Source: RHLJ01 sp965601955 (GTDB taxonomy: Bacteria; Bacteroidota; Rhodothermia; Balneolales; Balneolaceae). Taken from it: a DNA stretch of 64,000 nucleotides. The DNA is taken from the NCBI GenBank assembly GCA_965601955.1, contig OZ271855.1, forward strand, positions 992,001-1,056,000, written 5' to 3'. Shown piece after piece: positions 19,601-29,635 of the stretch. The notes under the pieces were generated by a model, which saw nothing but the letters and a program-made list of their open reading frames with translations, did no database searches and was not told the DNA's origin. A program made the position numbers and the translations under genes. The stretch's first letter is position 1. Every line of letters starts with the position of its first letter.

Positions 19601-21346
19601 ATGATTGACTTATTTAAGTCTTATAAAGGCTGCTTCAGATTGAGGCAGCCTTTGTTATTTACTCTAACTCTTGTGCTACTTATTGGCTGTAAGGAAGAAC
19701 CTGTTCACAGAGATTATGAGGTTCTTTTTGAAGTAAATGGAATTGAAAGAACCGTCTTTGATTTCGAAAGCAATTACGTAGAGCACCTGATCAAAACAGG
19801 AAGAAATGATACAAGGACTGAGCGATATGATTTTCTGAATCAGATGATCGATAACCTTGTATTGGGAGACGCTGCCAATGAACGAGGCCTACTGGATCAT
19901 CCCACTTATTTAGGAGCACTTTATTTCCAGGAAAGGAAATCAATGATGGATTTTTATTTCGTAGATGAAATGGGGAGACTAATTGATCCTCCTACCGACG
20001 ATGAAACACGATTAGCCTATGCAAAAAAGCAACGCAAAGTGTTTGTTCGTCAACTCTTTTCTCTCCAGGAGGAGGAGCTTATCGAGCCTTATGAAAGGCT
20101 CAAAAATGGTGAGGACTTTGTTGATGTAGCCAATGATTTTTTTGAGACAGAGGAGTACGAGGAAAATGCAGGGTACCTGGGCCCGGTCAGTTATTTTGGG
20201 GTAGATGATGCCTTTGCAGAAGCAGCATTTTCAACCAATCAGGGGGAATTTACTGCGCCCATTCGATCTCGGTTTGGTTTCCATATCATCTTTGTGGAGT
20301 ATATAGAGTTTCCGGCTATGCTCACTGAAGATGATTATCAATACCGGAAACAAGGGGTTTCCAGCCAGGTAAAGTTGAGGAAACAACAGCTCGTTTCCAA
20401 TGATTATATAAGAGACTTAATGGGAAGTCTTTCAGTAGAGCCAGATGCTGAAAACCTGACGGCATTGCGTGAGGCGATTCTACAATTAGACGGAAACGAG
20501 ATTGCAAATACTTCTTCAAATACCAATGAGAACCAGCCAGAACGTTGGACAGATAGAAGGTTGGAAGAGCTCGAAGCGTCCTTTGATAATGAAACAGTAT
20601 TAGCGACCTATGTTTTTGCAGGAGAAAGAGTAGACTTTACGTTTGCAGATTATTTGAACTGGCTTCCATATCTGCCGTTTAACGAATCCAAAAATCGAAC
20701 CGGGGCATCTGTTGGAAGGGGAATGAGAAATGAAGTGCTATACGAAATAGCCGAAAAAGAAGGTTACGAAAATGATGTTAGGGTAATAGACAGGGTAAAA
20801 GAGCGGGGTTATGAGATTCTTTCTGATTTATACCAGTACGAATTAACATTGGAAGCTCTGTCCGACACTTCTTCTATCGATGTCCCAAACACCTTTAAGG
20901 ATCGGCTGATAAACAACAGGCATCTCCTTCTTAAGGCGGGCTACTGGAAGATATATGCAGAAAATCTTCCAGTAGCCGAAGAAATAAAGGCTTCGCTTCA
21001 AGACGGGGACCTCCCTATTAGTTTTGACACCTATGAAGAGGTAGAATATCAAATCATTGAACCCTCCAACAAGGATTATGATCTGGTACAAAAGAGTTTA
21101 CTTAAACAACCAATTCTTGCTTATTCTGGAACAGATGGCTGGATGGTTCTTAATGTTACAGAACGGGAAATAACAGAAGTAAGTAACTCAACTGCAGTTG
21201 CTGATATCGAAACCAGGTTTAAAGTGTACAGCAAAATAAATGGAGAGATAGAACAGCTAAGAGAAGAAGCCACTATAAAAGTAGATTCACTTCTATTTGA
21301 TAGTATTTATGAAGTGTGGAATAGAAATAAAAACGAAAGCCTTTAG
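19601..21346 (+). CDS. Parvulin-type peptidyl-prolyl isomerase lipoprotein (SurA/PpiC-like)
   Basis: This 581-residue periplasmic lipoprotein has a signal whose lipobox gives C30 (LLIGC). An N-terminal chaperone-like helical region covers about 40-140 and a PpiC/rotamase domain about 145-233, with the signature GYLGPVSYFGVDDAFAEAAF and SRFGFHIIFV. A long helical C-terminal region follows. Such proteins fold outer-membrane and secreted proteins. The ATG directly follows the PorV-like stop codon with no gap, implying translational coupling. A PPIase is a reported partner of the SprA-PorV T9SS translocon in Flavobacterium, which supports a role in exporting the operon's own clients. This last step is inference. 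Confidence 0.88.
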   Translation: MIDLFKSYKGCFRLRQPLLFTLTLVLLIGCKEEPVHRDYEVLFEVNGIERTVFDFESNYVEHLIKTGRNDTRTERYDFLNQMIDNLVLGDAANERGLLDHPTYLGALYFQERKSMMDFYFVDEMGRLIDPPTDDETRLAYAKKQRKVFVRQLFSLQEEELIEPYERLKNGEDFVDVANDFFETEEYEENAGYLGPVSYFGVDDAFAEAAFSTNQGEFTAPIRSRFGFHIIFVEYIEFPAMLTEDDYQYRKQGVSSQVKLRKQQLVSNDYIRDLMGSLSVEPDAENLTALREAILQLDGNEIANTSSNTNENQPERWTDRRLEELEASFDNETVLATYVFAGERVDFTFADYLNWLPYLPFNESKNRTGASVGRGMRNEVLYEIAEKEGYENDVRVIDRVKERGYEILSDLYQYELTLEALSDTSSIDVPNTFKDRLINNRHLLLKAGYWKIYAENLPVAEEIKASLQDGDLPISFDTYEEVEYQIIEPSNKDYDLVQKSLLKQPILAYSGTDGWMVLNVTEREITEVSNSTAVADIETRFKVYSKINGEIEQLREEATIKVDSLLFDSIYEVWNRNKNESL

Positions 21347-21357
21347 AAATTGTAATT

Positions 21358-21379
21358 AGCTTAATCCAATTTTTAAGCT
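21358..21379. other. Weak intergenic hairpin between convergent genes
   Basis: AGCTTAA (21358-21364) pairs with TTAAGCT (21373-21379) across an 8-nt loop between the convergent parvulin and YtxH genes. There is no clear T-run on either side, so it may be a weak bidirectional terminator. Confidence 0.3.
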
Positions 21380-21396
21380 GATTGTAAATAGTTGTT

Positions 21397-21699
21397 CTAA
21401 CCTTCCTGAGAATCAATGGAAGCCAACAAATCTTCAGCTTCCTTGATTAGCCCTTCTGCTTTTTCCTTGGCATCAGAAACTACTTTTTCTCCCTTTTCTT
21501 TCGCTTCTGAGATGAGCTTTTGCTTTTCTTTTCTCAATTCAGAAATCAAATCAACCAACTCATCTCTGTAATTGCTTAACCGGTAAGAAAGTCGATCTCG
21601 GGTATTTTTTCCTGTATCAGGAGCATATAATAATGCTAGTACAGTACCTGCCAATGCTCCAGTTAATAATCCTGCTAAAAAATTTCCTGATTTACTCAT
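21397..21699 (-). CDS. YtxH-family small membrane protein
   Basis: This 100-residue protein has one N-terminal membrane segment (about residues 8-27, LAGLLTGALAGTVLALLYAP) followed by the typical YtxH motif APDTGKNTRDRL. A highly charged amphipathic or coiled-coil helix rich in Lys and Glu (about 45-95) completes it. YtxH proteins are small general-stress-type membrane proteins of unknown biochemical role. It lies 76 bp downstream of the RND permease stop codon and could be co-transcribed with the efflux operon. Confidence 0.85.
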   Translation of the reverse strand: MSKSGNFLAGLLTGALAGTVLALLYAPDTGKNTRDRLSYRLSNYRDELVDLISELRKEKQKLISEAKEKGEKVVSDAKEKAEGLIKEAEDLLASIDSQEG

Positions 21700-21775
21700 G
21701 ACGTGTTTCCTTTAATTAGTCAACCAACAATAGTTAAAACCTTTCTCAATTACCATTATTGAAGGTTAGAAATTA

Positions 21776-24700
21776 TTATGTAGTAGCTACTTGCACGGTT
21801 TTTTGTTTCCTGCTAAACAGCTTTCCAAACCAAATCATTAACTGTTTGAAGCCCACCGAAATTGCAGGGGTAATGAATAATGTGAAGATTACACCAAAGG
21901 AAAGCCCACCAATCACTGTTTTAGCAAGTGGCGACCAAATCTCTGCACCAGCACCTAATTCCAAAGAAAGGGGAATCATTGAGCAAATGGTGGTAATTGC
22001 CGTAAGAAGAATCGGCCGCATTCGTCGGGTACATGCCTCAAGGATGGATTCCATGAAATCTGAACCTGGAGTTAAGTCAAAAGTTCTTCCTTTGGAATAA
22101 AGGTGCATATAATCGACCAGTACAATCCCATTATTTACTATAATCCCTACCAGCATGAAGAGCCCAATTTGCCCTGTTTGACTCAAACTCTCACCAATTA
22201 TAGAAAGGAAAGCCAGAGCTCCAAAAACAGCCATAAAGATGCATAACCAGATAACGAATGGATCTCTAAAATTCTCAAATAAAGAGGCCATAATCATAAA
22301 CATGAGCACAACAGCTGCTAATCCAGCAAATAAAAAATCCGACGCGTCTTGCTGGAAAAAGCTGGTAGCTCCTGTGAAGTCATATCGATAACCATCAGGG
22401 AGAACTACTTCATTTTCCAAAAAGTCGATGATTGCAGGGCGATAGTCAGTCGCATTGCCAGTGACCTGAATATTTACATCAAGAAGGATTTCACGGTTTC
22501 GTTTGTTGAACCCATCTACTCCCTGAACCTGCTCAAAATTACCTACTGCCATAACGGGTATTCGTTGATCTTCGAATTGAGCCAGCTCAAGATCAAAAAG
22601 GTCTTCCCTTGAAGTAAGTGCATCTTTGGAGGTTCTTACCTCAATAGGTACTTCTCGTCCACCCGTTCTAAAGAAACCGGCTTGATTACCAAGAGTTTGT
22701 GTTCGCAGCGCATTCGCTATTTGAAGGGTAGTGGTATTCAACCTATTAATACGCTCTCGATCTAACATAAACTGAAGTTCGGGGGTAGGGTCAGTTCTAC
22801 CATTATCTACCGAAACTACTGTTGGATCTTCAAGCAGCCTGTTTTCGATTTTTGAAGAGATATCCGTTAATACAGCAATATCTGGTCCAACAAGAGTTAA
22901 ACGGATGGAGTTATTACCTCCTCGGAAGCCGCGTCCTCCAAAATTATTTCCTCCTTCAACAGAAACATTCACCCTTACTCCTGGAGAAGTAAGCTGTTGC
23001 CTTAGCTTAGCAGCATAATCTATAGTAGAAATCTCGCGATCATCTACTGATACCAAAGAAAGGCTAAAGCGGCCTGTATTACTTTGAGCAACCCATCGGC
23101 TACGACCAATTGAAGAAACAATGGTCTCGATTTCAGGATCAGCCTTCACGGAATCGTAGAAGGCATTCATAACTTGATAGGTGTTTTGAAGCTTGCTTCC
23201 TTCCGGGAGCCTAACGCTGATATCAATTTCTCCTGAATCAGTTTCAGGAAAGCCCTCTTTTTCAATAGAGTTAAAAAGGTAAACCGTACCAAATACAATA
23301 CCTACGAGTAATGCGGTTGGTATCCATTTGTGATGCAGAAACCAGTTCAATACAACGGAATATCCTTTTTCCATTTTGGAAATGGCTTTGAACATGAAGT
23401 TCCTCTGGTTGAATTGCTTTCCATCCAAAAGGAGAACCGAGAGTACCGGAACAATGACTATAGAGGAAATAAAAGACATTCCAATAGCGAAACAGATAGT
23501 GAGTGCGAAGTCTTTAAGCATTTGAGCCTGGAAGCCAGTCATCATTATGATTGGTATAAAAACCCCTAGTGTAGTTAAGGTAGAACCTAACAATGCTCCA
23601 ATTACCTCGTTGGTACCAGTAAGTGCAGCCTGGTAGCGAGTAAATCCTTCTTCGAGTTTTCGTGCGATACTTTCTGTTACTACAATCGCATTATCCACTA
23701 ACAGTCCGATTGCCAGTGCAAGAGCGGAAATAGTGAGGGTATTGAGGGTAAGATCAGTAGCAAACATGGCTGCAAAACTCGCTGCAATAGATACTGGAAT
23801 GGTTACCGCTACTATTGCAGAAATTCGCCATCCACCCATAAAGATTATGATTACCACCACAACCACTAATAGTGCTATCAAAGCTGATTGCGATAGGTTA
23901 TTGATAGATTCATCAATTACTCTACCCTGGTCAGAAAGAACACGCAGTTCTACACCGGGAGGTAGTATTTCGTTAATTTCTGGAACAATTTCTTTTACTG
24001 CATTAACAACATCCAGTGTATTTGCATCAGAGTTTTTTTGTACCTCTACAGAAACACTATTTCTTCCATTAACCCGAACGAAGTTGGTCACCTCGGTAAA
24101 TCCATCTGATACTGTAGCTACATCCTTAACTCGAACCGGGATGCCATCTTCTGTTACCTTTACAATAGTATTAGCGATCTCTTCAACACTATTGTACATA
24201 GACTGTGCTCGAACGCTATAGCTAATATTTTGCGCAACTACATTGCCTACTGGTAGCTGGGCATTATTATTCCGAATTGCATTTTCTATATCGTCAGGAA
24301 CCAGCTTATGCTGGGCTAATTGCATGGGAGTAACATCAACGTAGATACTTCTCTGTAAACCTCCTTGAGTTTCTGCAGATGCCAGCCCAACGATTCGCTC
24401 TAGTCTTGGCTCAACCACTTCAACAGCCAGGTTTCTTAGCTCATCAAGTCCCTTGATATCTGAGTTAATGCTCAACTGCATGATAGGCCGGTTATCGGGA
24501 TCGAATTGGAAAACCACGGGTTCTCGTGCCTGTTCAGGAATTTGATCCCTTATCTGGTCTATCGCTTTTTGAACTTTAAGTTCAGTTTTTCGGATGTTAG
24601 TACCTTCATAAAGCCTCATAATAATAAAGGCGCTGCCCCGGCTAATACGCGCTTCTAGAGATTCAATACCTTCAATTCCGGAAAGTGCACCCTCAATGGG

Positions 24701-24904
24701 TTCTACTAAAATCCGGTTTATATCCTCCGGAGCTACATTTGTATATCCAGTAGAAACTGCAAGAATAGGAATATTGAATTCCGGGTTGAGGGTTACTCTT
24801 AGGTTAGTGAGTGAGAAAATTCCAAAGCCGACCGTGATAATTGTAATCATTATCACAGTTATTGGTCGTTTAAGGATACTTCCGGTTAAGGTGAATTTTT
24901 TCAT
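21776..24904 (-). CDS. RND efflux transporter permease (second of two)
   Basis: This 1042-residue inner-membrane proton antiporter is of the AcrB/MdtB (HAE1) type, with 12 membrane segments and two large periplasmic loops. TM1 is preceded by RPITVIMITIITVGFGIF. TM4 carries GLLVDNAIVVTESI, so the acidic pair of AcrB (D407-D408) is D-N here. A Gly-rich stretch (NNFGGRGFRGGNN) lies in the second periplasmic loop. The start codon overlaps the stop of the upstream permease by 4 bp (ATGA), so the two are translationally coupled. Two linked, non-identical permeases recall MdtBC-type hetero-complexes. The substrate is unknown. Confidence 0.93.
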   Translation of the reverse strand: MKKFTLTGSILKRPITVIMITIITVGFGIFSLTNLRVTLNPEFNIPILAVSTGYTNVAPEDINRILVEPIEGALSGIEGIESLEARISRGSAFIIMRLYEGTNIRKTELKVQKAIDQIRDQIPEQAREPVVFQFDPDNRPIMQLSINSDIKGLDELRNLAVEVVEPRLERIVGLASAETQGGLQRSIYVDVTPMQLAQHKLVPDDIENAIRNNNAQLPVGNVVAQNISYSVRAQSMYNSVEEIANTIVKVTEDGIPVRVKDVATVSDGFTEVTNFVRVNGRNSVSVEVQKNSDANTLDVVNAVKEIVPEINEILPPGVELRVLSDQGRVIDESINNLSQSALIALLVVVVVIIIFMGGWRISAIVAVTIPVSIAASFAAMFATDLTLNTLTISALALAIGLLVDNAIVVTESIARKLEEGFTRYQAALTGTNEVIGALLGSTLTTLGVFIPIIMMTGFQAQMLKDFALTICFAIGMSFISSIVIVPVLSVLLLDGKQFNQRNFMFKAISKMEKGYSVVLNWFLHHKWIPTALLVGIVFGTVYLFNSIEKEGFPETDSGEIDISVRLPEGSKLQNTYQVMNAFYDSVKADPEIETIVSSIGRSRWVAQSNTGRFSLSLVSVDDREISTIDYAAKLRQQLTSPGVRVNVSVEGGNNFGGRGFRGGNNSIRLTLVGPDIAVLTDISSKIENRLLEDPTVVSVDNGRTDPTPELQFMLDRERINRLNTTTLQIANALRTQTLGNQAGFFRTGGREVPIEVRTSKDALTSREDLFDLELAQFEDQRIPVMAVGNFEQVQGVDGFNKRNREILLDVNIQVTGNATDYRPAIIDFLENEVVLPDGYRYDFTGATSFFQQDASDFLFAGLAAVVLMFMIMASLFENFRDPFVIWLCIFMAVFGALAFLSIIGESLSQTGQIGLFMLVGIIVNNGIVLVDYMHLYSKGRTFDLTPGSDFMESILEACTRRMRPILLTAITTICSMIPLSLELGAGAEIWSPLAKTVIGGLSFGVIFTLFITPAISVGFKQLMIWFGKLFSRKQKTVQVATT

Positions 24905-27900
24905 GCTGGCTCCGTTTCAGCTAGGGGATCAACTTTATGTACAGCATCAAAGCCTAAGCTTGATACTCCTTTGTTTATCACATTGTAGATACAAGGCACT
25001 ACAAATAGCATTAGTATGGTAGACATGGTTAGTCCGCCAATTACAGTTCTTGCCATTGGGCTCCAGGTTTCTGAACCTTCACCTAACTCAAGAGCTAATG
25101 GCACCATAGATAAAATGGTGGTAAAAGCCGTCATTAAAATTGGGCGCAACCTACGAGTAGCACCAGTTACAATAGCTTCTTTACGATCCTTTCCTCTTGC
25201 CTGTAGAATTTTGATGTAGTCTATCATCACAATTCCGTTGTTTACAACTATACCTGAGAGGAGTATCAAACCAACCATGGAGGTTACACTGATACTGGTT
25301 CCTGTAGCCCATAAGACAAGGAGAACTCCTGAAAGAGCTAAAGGAATGGTGAAGAAAATGATGAAAGGCTCAAGTAAACTTTCGAACTGAGAGGCCATTA
25401 CCATATAGGTAAGTATTCCGGCAATCAGGAAAGCAAGCATGAGGAAATTGAATGACTCGGCTTGTTCCTCAGCCGAACCTGCTAATTCATATCTATATCC
25501 ATCCGGCCACTCAATGGCATCGAGTACTTCTCTTGCCTGTACTGAGGCTGTTTTTAAATCAATACCATCTAGTTCAGTACGAATTTCAGTGACTCTTTCC
25601 TGGTTAATACGGGTTACATTAGTTGGGCCACTATATCGTTCAATTCTTGCCAGATTTTTTAGAGGCATCCAGTCTCCGGATGAAGCCTGGATTTGAATGT
25701 TTTCTAAATCATTAGACTGAGCTTTATCTCTGGGATCAAGTTCAACAAGTACCTCAAATTCTACACCCTGATCAACAAAGCTGGTTGCCACATTTCCTTT
25801 AACGGCATTGCTCAATGCATTTGCAACCTGGTTTGTTGTTAGCCCTACCAGGGAAATTCTCTCTCTGTCCATAATAAGGCGAAGTTCCGGTCTGCCCTCA
25901 TCTGCAGTACTGTAGGCGCTCACAACTCCATCAATCTGAATCAGTTGTTCCTTAATGCCATCTGAAAGAGTTTTCCTATCCTCCCCTTCATAACCATAAA
26001 GTTGAACGATAAGACCATTCTCTCCGTCAGGGCTAAGTGGGTCTTGAATAGTTTCCTGTATATCTACCCCAGGTACGATCATAACATCCTGTAGTAACTG
26101 GCTTACAATCTCAAATTGAGTACGTTCTCGTTCAGCCTGAGAAACCAGTTCAACACGAACAATACCCTGGTAGCCTCCAGGGCTATCTGCTCCTTCTATC
26201 CCTTCTTTATCTCCATAATCGGATACAATAAGCCGGGCTTCAGGTACCGTTTGCTGAATTACACTTTCAACTTGTTTTATGGAACGTTCAAGCTCTAGCA
26301 AGCTAACTCCTGGTTCACGGGCTACCTGCAAGTTGAAGGCACTTTCATCAACTCTTGGAAAAAATTCTCCACCTAATTGATTGAAAAGTGGTAGTGTAGC
26401 TACAAAAAGAAATACTGCCGCAAGTATCACTCCCCAGCTTCTATCAAGCACCTGGTTAAGTTTACCTGAATACCAGTTTTCAAGCATTTCCAATCTGGTT
26501 TTGAAGAAACGGAATACTGAATTATCAGCTTCGAAAGAAACGGTTCCTTCCTTAAAGAACTGTGAAGTCATCATTGGTATCAGTGTTAAGGCAACCAATG
26601 AAGAAACAGTAAGGGAGAATGAAATAGTTAATGCCAGGTCTCTGAATAGGAATCCGGCAATCCCAGGTACAAAAAGAATAGGCAGAAATACAACAAGCGT
26701 GGTAAGTGTTGATATTACTACCGGAACAGCAACTTCCTTTGCTCCAAAAACGGCTGCTTCTTTCCTATCAGAGCCCTGTTCTCGGAACCGGAAAATGTTT
26801 TCTAGTACAACCACCGCATCATCAACTACCAAACCTACTGCAAGGGTAAGCCCGGAAAGCGAAATGATGTTAAGGCTCAGATTAGCAAAATCCATTACTG
26901 CAAAGGTGGTTACGATGGATACAGGAATGGAGATAGCAATGATTAACGCAGAACGTCCACTTCTTAGAAATACAAGAAGGATTAGAACAACAAGGACTAC
27001 CGCCTGCAAACCGGTTAAAAGCAGGTTGTTAATCGACAGACGGATGAAATCTGCTTTGTTTGTGAGAACGTTGATCTCAACATCAGCGGGCAGACTTCTC
27101 TTTATTTCTTCAAGACTTTCAATCACTGACTCGGCCGCAGTAACAACATTGGCATCACTTTGCCGGTAAATATTCAGGATTACTCCATCCTCACCATTTA
27201 CATGCACATTACCGATAGGTTGGGCTATCCCATCTTCAACTGTAGCGACGTCTTTAAGGAAAAGCGTTTGTCCGTCGCGCACGGCAACTACCGTATTAGC
27301 GATTTGGTCTACATTTTTGAAATCACCTATGGTTCTTAAAGAATAAACCGTGTTGCCTTCAATAAGTTGTCCCGCTGGTACCTGGATATTTTCTGCGTTT
27401 AACCGGTTAGCAATAGTAGCGATATCTATGTTGTAGAATCGCATTTGCTCATTATCGATAGTCACATTTATTTGGCGTTCCAATCCTCCGGAAGTCTCAG
27501 CAGAAGCTATCCCGTTTACCCTTTCAATGCGCTGTTCCAGCACCTGCTTTGAATAGGTTCTAAGCTCTCTTGAACTTCTGGCACCTGATGTTACCGTCAG
27601 AACAACAATAGGCTCCTGGTTAGGGTCGTAGCTAAATACTAATGGAGTTTCCGCATCACGAGGAATCGATCGCTGTACAAATCCAAGCTGTTTACGAACG
27701 TCATTTTCTGCTTCATATAGATCGGTGCCCCAGTTGAAATTGAGCTTAACCACAGAAGCACCTTGACTTGAAAGAGATCTTACTCTTCGAATCCCGCTGA
27801 TACTTCCGATTTGTTCTTCAATCGGTCGGGTAACCAGTGCTTCAATATCTTCCGGAGCTACTCCTTCATAACTGGTATATACAGTAATAGTTGGGAAAGA

Positions 27901-28023
27901 AACATCCGGATAAAGGTTTAACCTAAGTTGGGTTACACCAAATATGCCAAATCCAATCAGGATTAAGCTAACCATTAAAAAAGTGATCGGCCGGTCTACA
28001 GCCAGTTTAGATAATCCACCCAT
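24901..28023 (-). CDS. RND efflux transporter permease (first of two)
   Basis: This 1040-residue AcrB/MdtBC-type permease begins GGLSKLAVDRPITFLMVSLILIG, typical of the family. Its TM4 has GLVVDDAVVVLENI with the full D-D proton-relay pair, unlike its partner. The C-terminal half includes TM10-12 segments such as LLSGIVVNNGIVMIDY. It lies 5 bp downstream of the adaptor gene and overlaps the second permease by 4 bp, forming an adaptor-permease-permease operon. No TolC-like outer-membrane channel gene is present nearby, so an unlinked one is presumably used. Confidence 0.94.
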   Translation of the reverse strand: MGGLSKLAVDRPITFLMVSLILIGFGIFGVTQLRLNLYPDVSFPTITVYTSYEGVAPEDIEALVTRPIEEQIGSISGIRRVRSLSSQGASVVKLNFNWGTDLYEAENDVRKQLGFVQRSIPRDAETPLVFSYDPNQEPIVVLTVTSGARSSRELRTYSKQVLEQRIERVNGIASAETSGGLERQINVTIDNEQMRFYNIDIATIANRLNAENIQVPAGQLIEGNTVYSLRTIGDFKNVDQIANTVVAVRDGQTLFLKDVATVEDGIAQPIGNVHVNGEDGVILNIYRQSDANVVTAAESVIESLEEIKRSLPADVEINVLTNKADFIRLSINNLLLTGLQAVVLVVLILLVFLRSGRSALIIAISIPVSIVTTFAVMDFANLSLNIISLSGLTLAVGLVVDDAVVVLENIFRFREQGSDRKEAAVFGAKEVAVPVVISTLTTLVVFLPILFVPGIAGFLFRDLALTISFSLTVSSLVALTLIPMMTSQFFKEGTVSFEADNSVFRFFKTRLEMLENWYSGKLNQVLDRSWGVILAAVFLFVATLPLFNQLGGEFFPRVDESAFNLQVAREPGVSLLELERSIKQVESVIQQTVPEARLIVSDYGDKEGIEGADSPGGYQGIVRVELVSQAERERTQFEIVSQLLQDVMIVPGVDIQETIQDPLSPDGENGLIVQLYGYEGEDRKTLSDGIKEQLIQIDGVVSAYSTADEGRPELRLIMDRERISLVGLTTNQVANALSNAVKGNVATSFVDQGVEFEVLVELDPRDKAQSNDLENIQIQASSGDWMPLKNLARIERYSGPTNVTRINQERVTEIRTELDGIDLKTASVQAREVLDAIEWPDGYRYELAGSAEEQAESFNFLMLAFLIAGILTYMVMASQFESLLEPFIIFFTIPLALSGVLLVLWATGTSISVTSMVGLILLSGIVVNNGIVMIDYIKILQARGKDRKEAIVTGATRRLRPILMTAFTTILSMVPLALELGEGSETWSPMARTVIGGLTMSTILMLFVVPCIYNVINKGVSSLGFDAVHKVDPLAETEPA

Positions 28024-28028
28024 GACTA

Positions 28029-29453
28029 TTAATTATTTCCAGCGTTTGCAGTTCGCAGACTATCCATCAAAGCCTGGCGCTCCTCACGGTTCATGTTTTG
28101 CATGCGCTGTCGCAACTTTTGCCGGTCTTCATCACTCATATTCGCAAAAGCAGCTCCTCCCGGACCACCTTGTCTATTCCCTCCTGGTCTTGCTCCAGCC
28201 TGGCCTTGAGGTTGCTCACCTCTTTGTTCCCAGCCTCCGGATCCTCCCGGAGTTGCGCTAGCTACCGTTTGTTGTGGGTTTGAAAAATTGGAACCAGATG
28301 CTACCCGGATTCTTCCACCATCCTGGAGCGTTTGCTGACCTGTAACAATGTATTTTTCACCAGGTCGTAACCCAGCTACAATTTCTATACGATCACCTTG
28401 TTCAATGCCCAGTTCGAGCTCTCTTAATTCGGCAACACTATCACCAATAGCAACAAATACTGAATACTTTCTATCTAGTTGGATGGTATTAGATTCAGGC
28501 TCAATTACCGTTTCTACTTTTTCAACCAGGGCGCTTCTTGGAACCACAACTGCTCTGGGCTTATTCTCAATGTCAATAACATTTTCAGTAAGCACGCCTG
28601 GATAAATAGACTCTCCAACAGAAGTGAGCGAGATAACTACTTCTCCAAGTCCGGTTGTTGCATCTAGTTGAGGGCTTTTCCGGGAAACTACCCCTGTAGC
28701 GGTTGATTGTGCCTCGTTAGAAACACGAAGTGCTACTGGTTGTCCAATTTTGATAAATCTCCAATCCTGAACAGGCAGAAAAATTCTGGTTTCATATCCA
28801 ACAAGGTTAGCTACTTCGAAAAGTGCCTGGTTATTGGATGCTAAATCTCCCTCTTCACCGGTTCTGGAAACAATCACTCCTCTTACAGGAGATCTAACTT
28901 CTGTGAAATCGAAGTTTTCCTGTGCTTGTGTTAAGGAAGCTCTTGCTGACTGGTATTGAGCCATTGAGTTTCTATAAGTAGCGAAAGCTATGTCATATTC
29001 TGAATCACTGATCAGGTCTTTTTCAACAAGCTGTTTTTGCCGCTCAAACTGAGCACTGTCTCTTTGCATAGCTATTCTGCTCTGCTCTAATTGTGCCTGC
29101 GCCTGATTCAACTGGTCTCTAAAAGTAACATCATTGATTTTGGCTAGAAGCTGCCCTTGTCTTACAGTGTCTCCAAGATCTACATAAAAGCGGGTAATAC
29201 GGTTGCTGACCTGTGGTGCTACAGTGATTACATCCTCGGCTTTTACAGTTCCGAAAGAACGTACCTGATCTGCAATAGAGCTAAAGGCTACGGTTTGGGT
29301 TTCTACACTGGTAACCCGGCCTCCAAAGCCTCCAGAAGCCCATCCACCTGATGACCAGCCTCCTCTTGAGTTATTTGATTGAGATTCATCAGAGCCTCCA
29401 CACCCTAATAGAAAAAGCGATATAATAGATACCGAAAAGAATATTTTTTTCAC
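28029..29453 (-). CDS. RND efflux periplasmic adaptor lipoprotein with Gly-rich linker and charged C-terminal tail
   Basis: This 474-residue membrane-fusion protein is anchored at C18 (LFLLGCGGSDE). A Gly/Trp/Ser-rich linker (SRGGWSSGGWASGGFGGR) follows, then the lipoyl-like half, a coiled-coil hairpin (about 105-180, LNQAQAQLEQSR to SLTQAQENF), the second lipoyl half and beta-barrel domains (about 195-390). The last 85 residues are unusual: a Gly/Gln/Pro/Arg low-complexity segment, then a charged helix (DEDRQKLRQRMQNMNREERQ). It is the first gene of the efflux operon. A 182-bp divergent spacer separates it from the transaldolase gene. Confidence 0.92.
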   Translation of the reverse strand: MKKIFFSVSIISLFLLGCGGSDESQSNNSRGGWSSGGWASGGFGGRVTSVETQTVAFSSIADQVRSFGTVKAEDVITVAPQVSNRITRFYVDLGDTVRQGQLLAKINDVTFRDQLNQAQAQLEQSRIAMQRDSAQFERQKQLVEKDLISDSEYDIAFATYRNSMAQYQSARASLTQAQENFDFTEVRSPVRGVIVSRTGEEGDLASNNQALFEVANLVGYETRIFLPVQDWRFIKIGQPVALRVSNEAQSTATGVVSRKSPQLDATTGLGEVVISLTSVGESIYPGVLTENVIDIENKPRAVVVPRSALVEKVETVIEPESNTIQLDRKYSVFVAIGDSVAELRELELGIEQGDRIEIVAGLRPGEKYIVTGQQTLQDGGRIRVASGSNFSNPQQTVASATPGGSGGWEQRGEQPQGQAGARPGGNRQGGPGGAAFANMSDEDRQKLRQRMQNMNREERQALMDSLRTANAGNN

Positions 29454-29635
29454 GTTGTTCAGATAATTTGTTAATACACCGGGTTAGACAACAAATTTCG
29501 TGAAATAGTTTGCCGGAGATGTGGCCAGGATGTAAAAAAACGAAACGTAAAGTTTACATTTCTAAATGAATAGGAGAAGGGGTTTTTGTATTATTGCGTG
29601 AATCTTAAACAACTACAACTTCAACAACACTAAGG

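Noticed and set aside
26381..27169. Plus-strand ORF of 262 codons inside the first RND permease gene
   Set aside because: It is a long antisense frame opposite a well-conserved permease. Its translation is rich in Ser, Thr and Arg and has no recognisable domain.
21776..28023. A single RND permease split by a frameshift
   Set aside because: Both frames are about 1040 residues, each with its own N-terminus, TM4 motif and C-terminus, so they are two complete genes.
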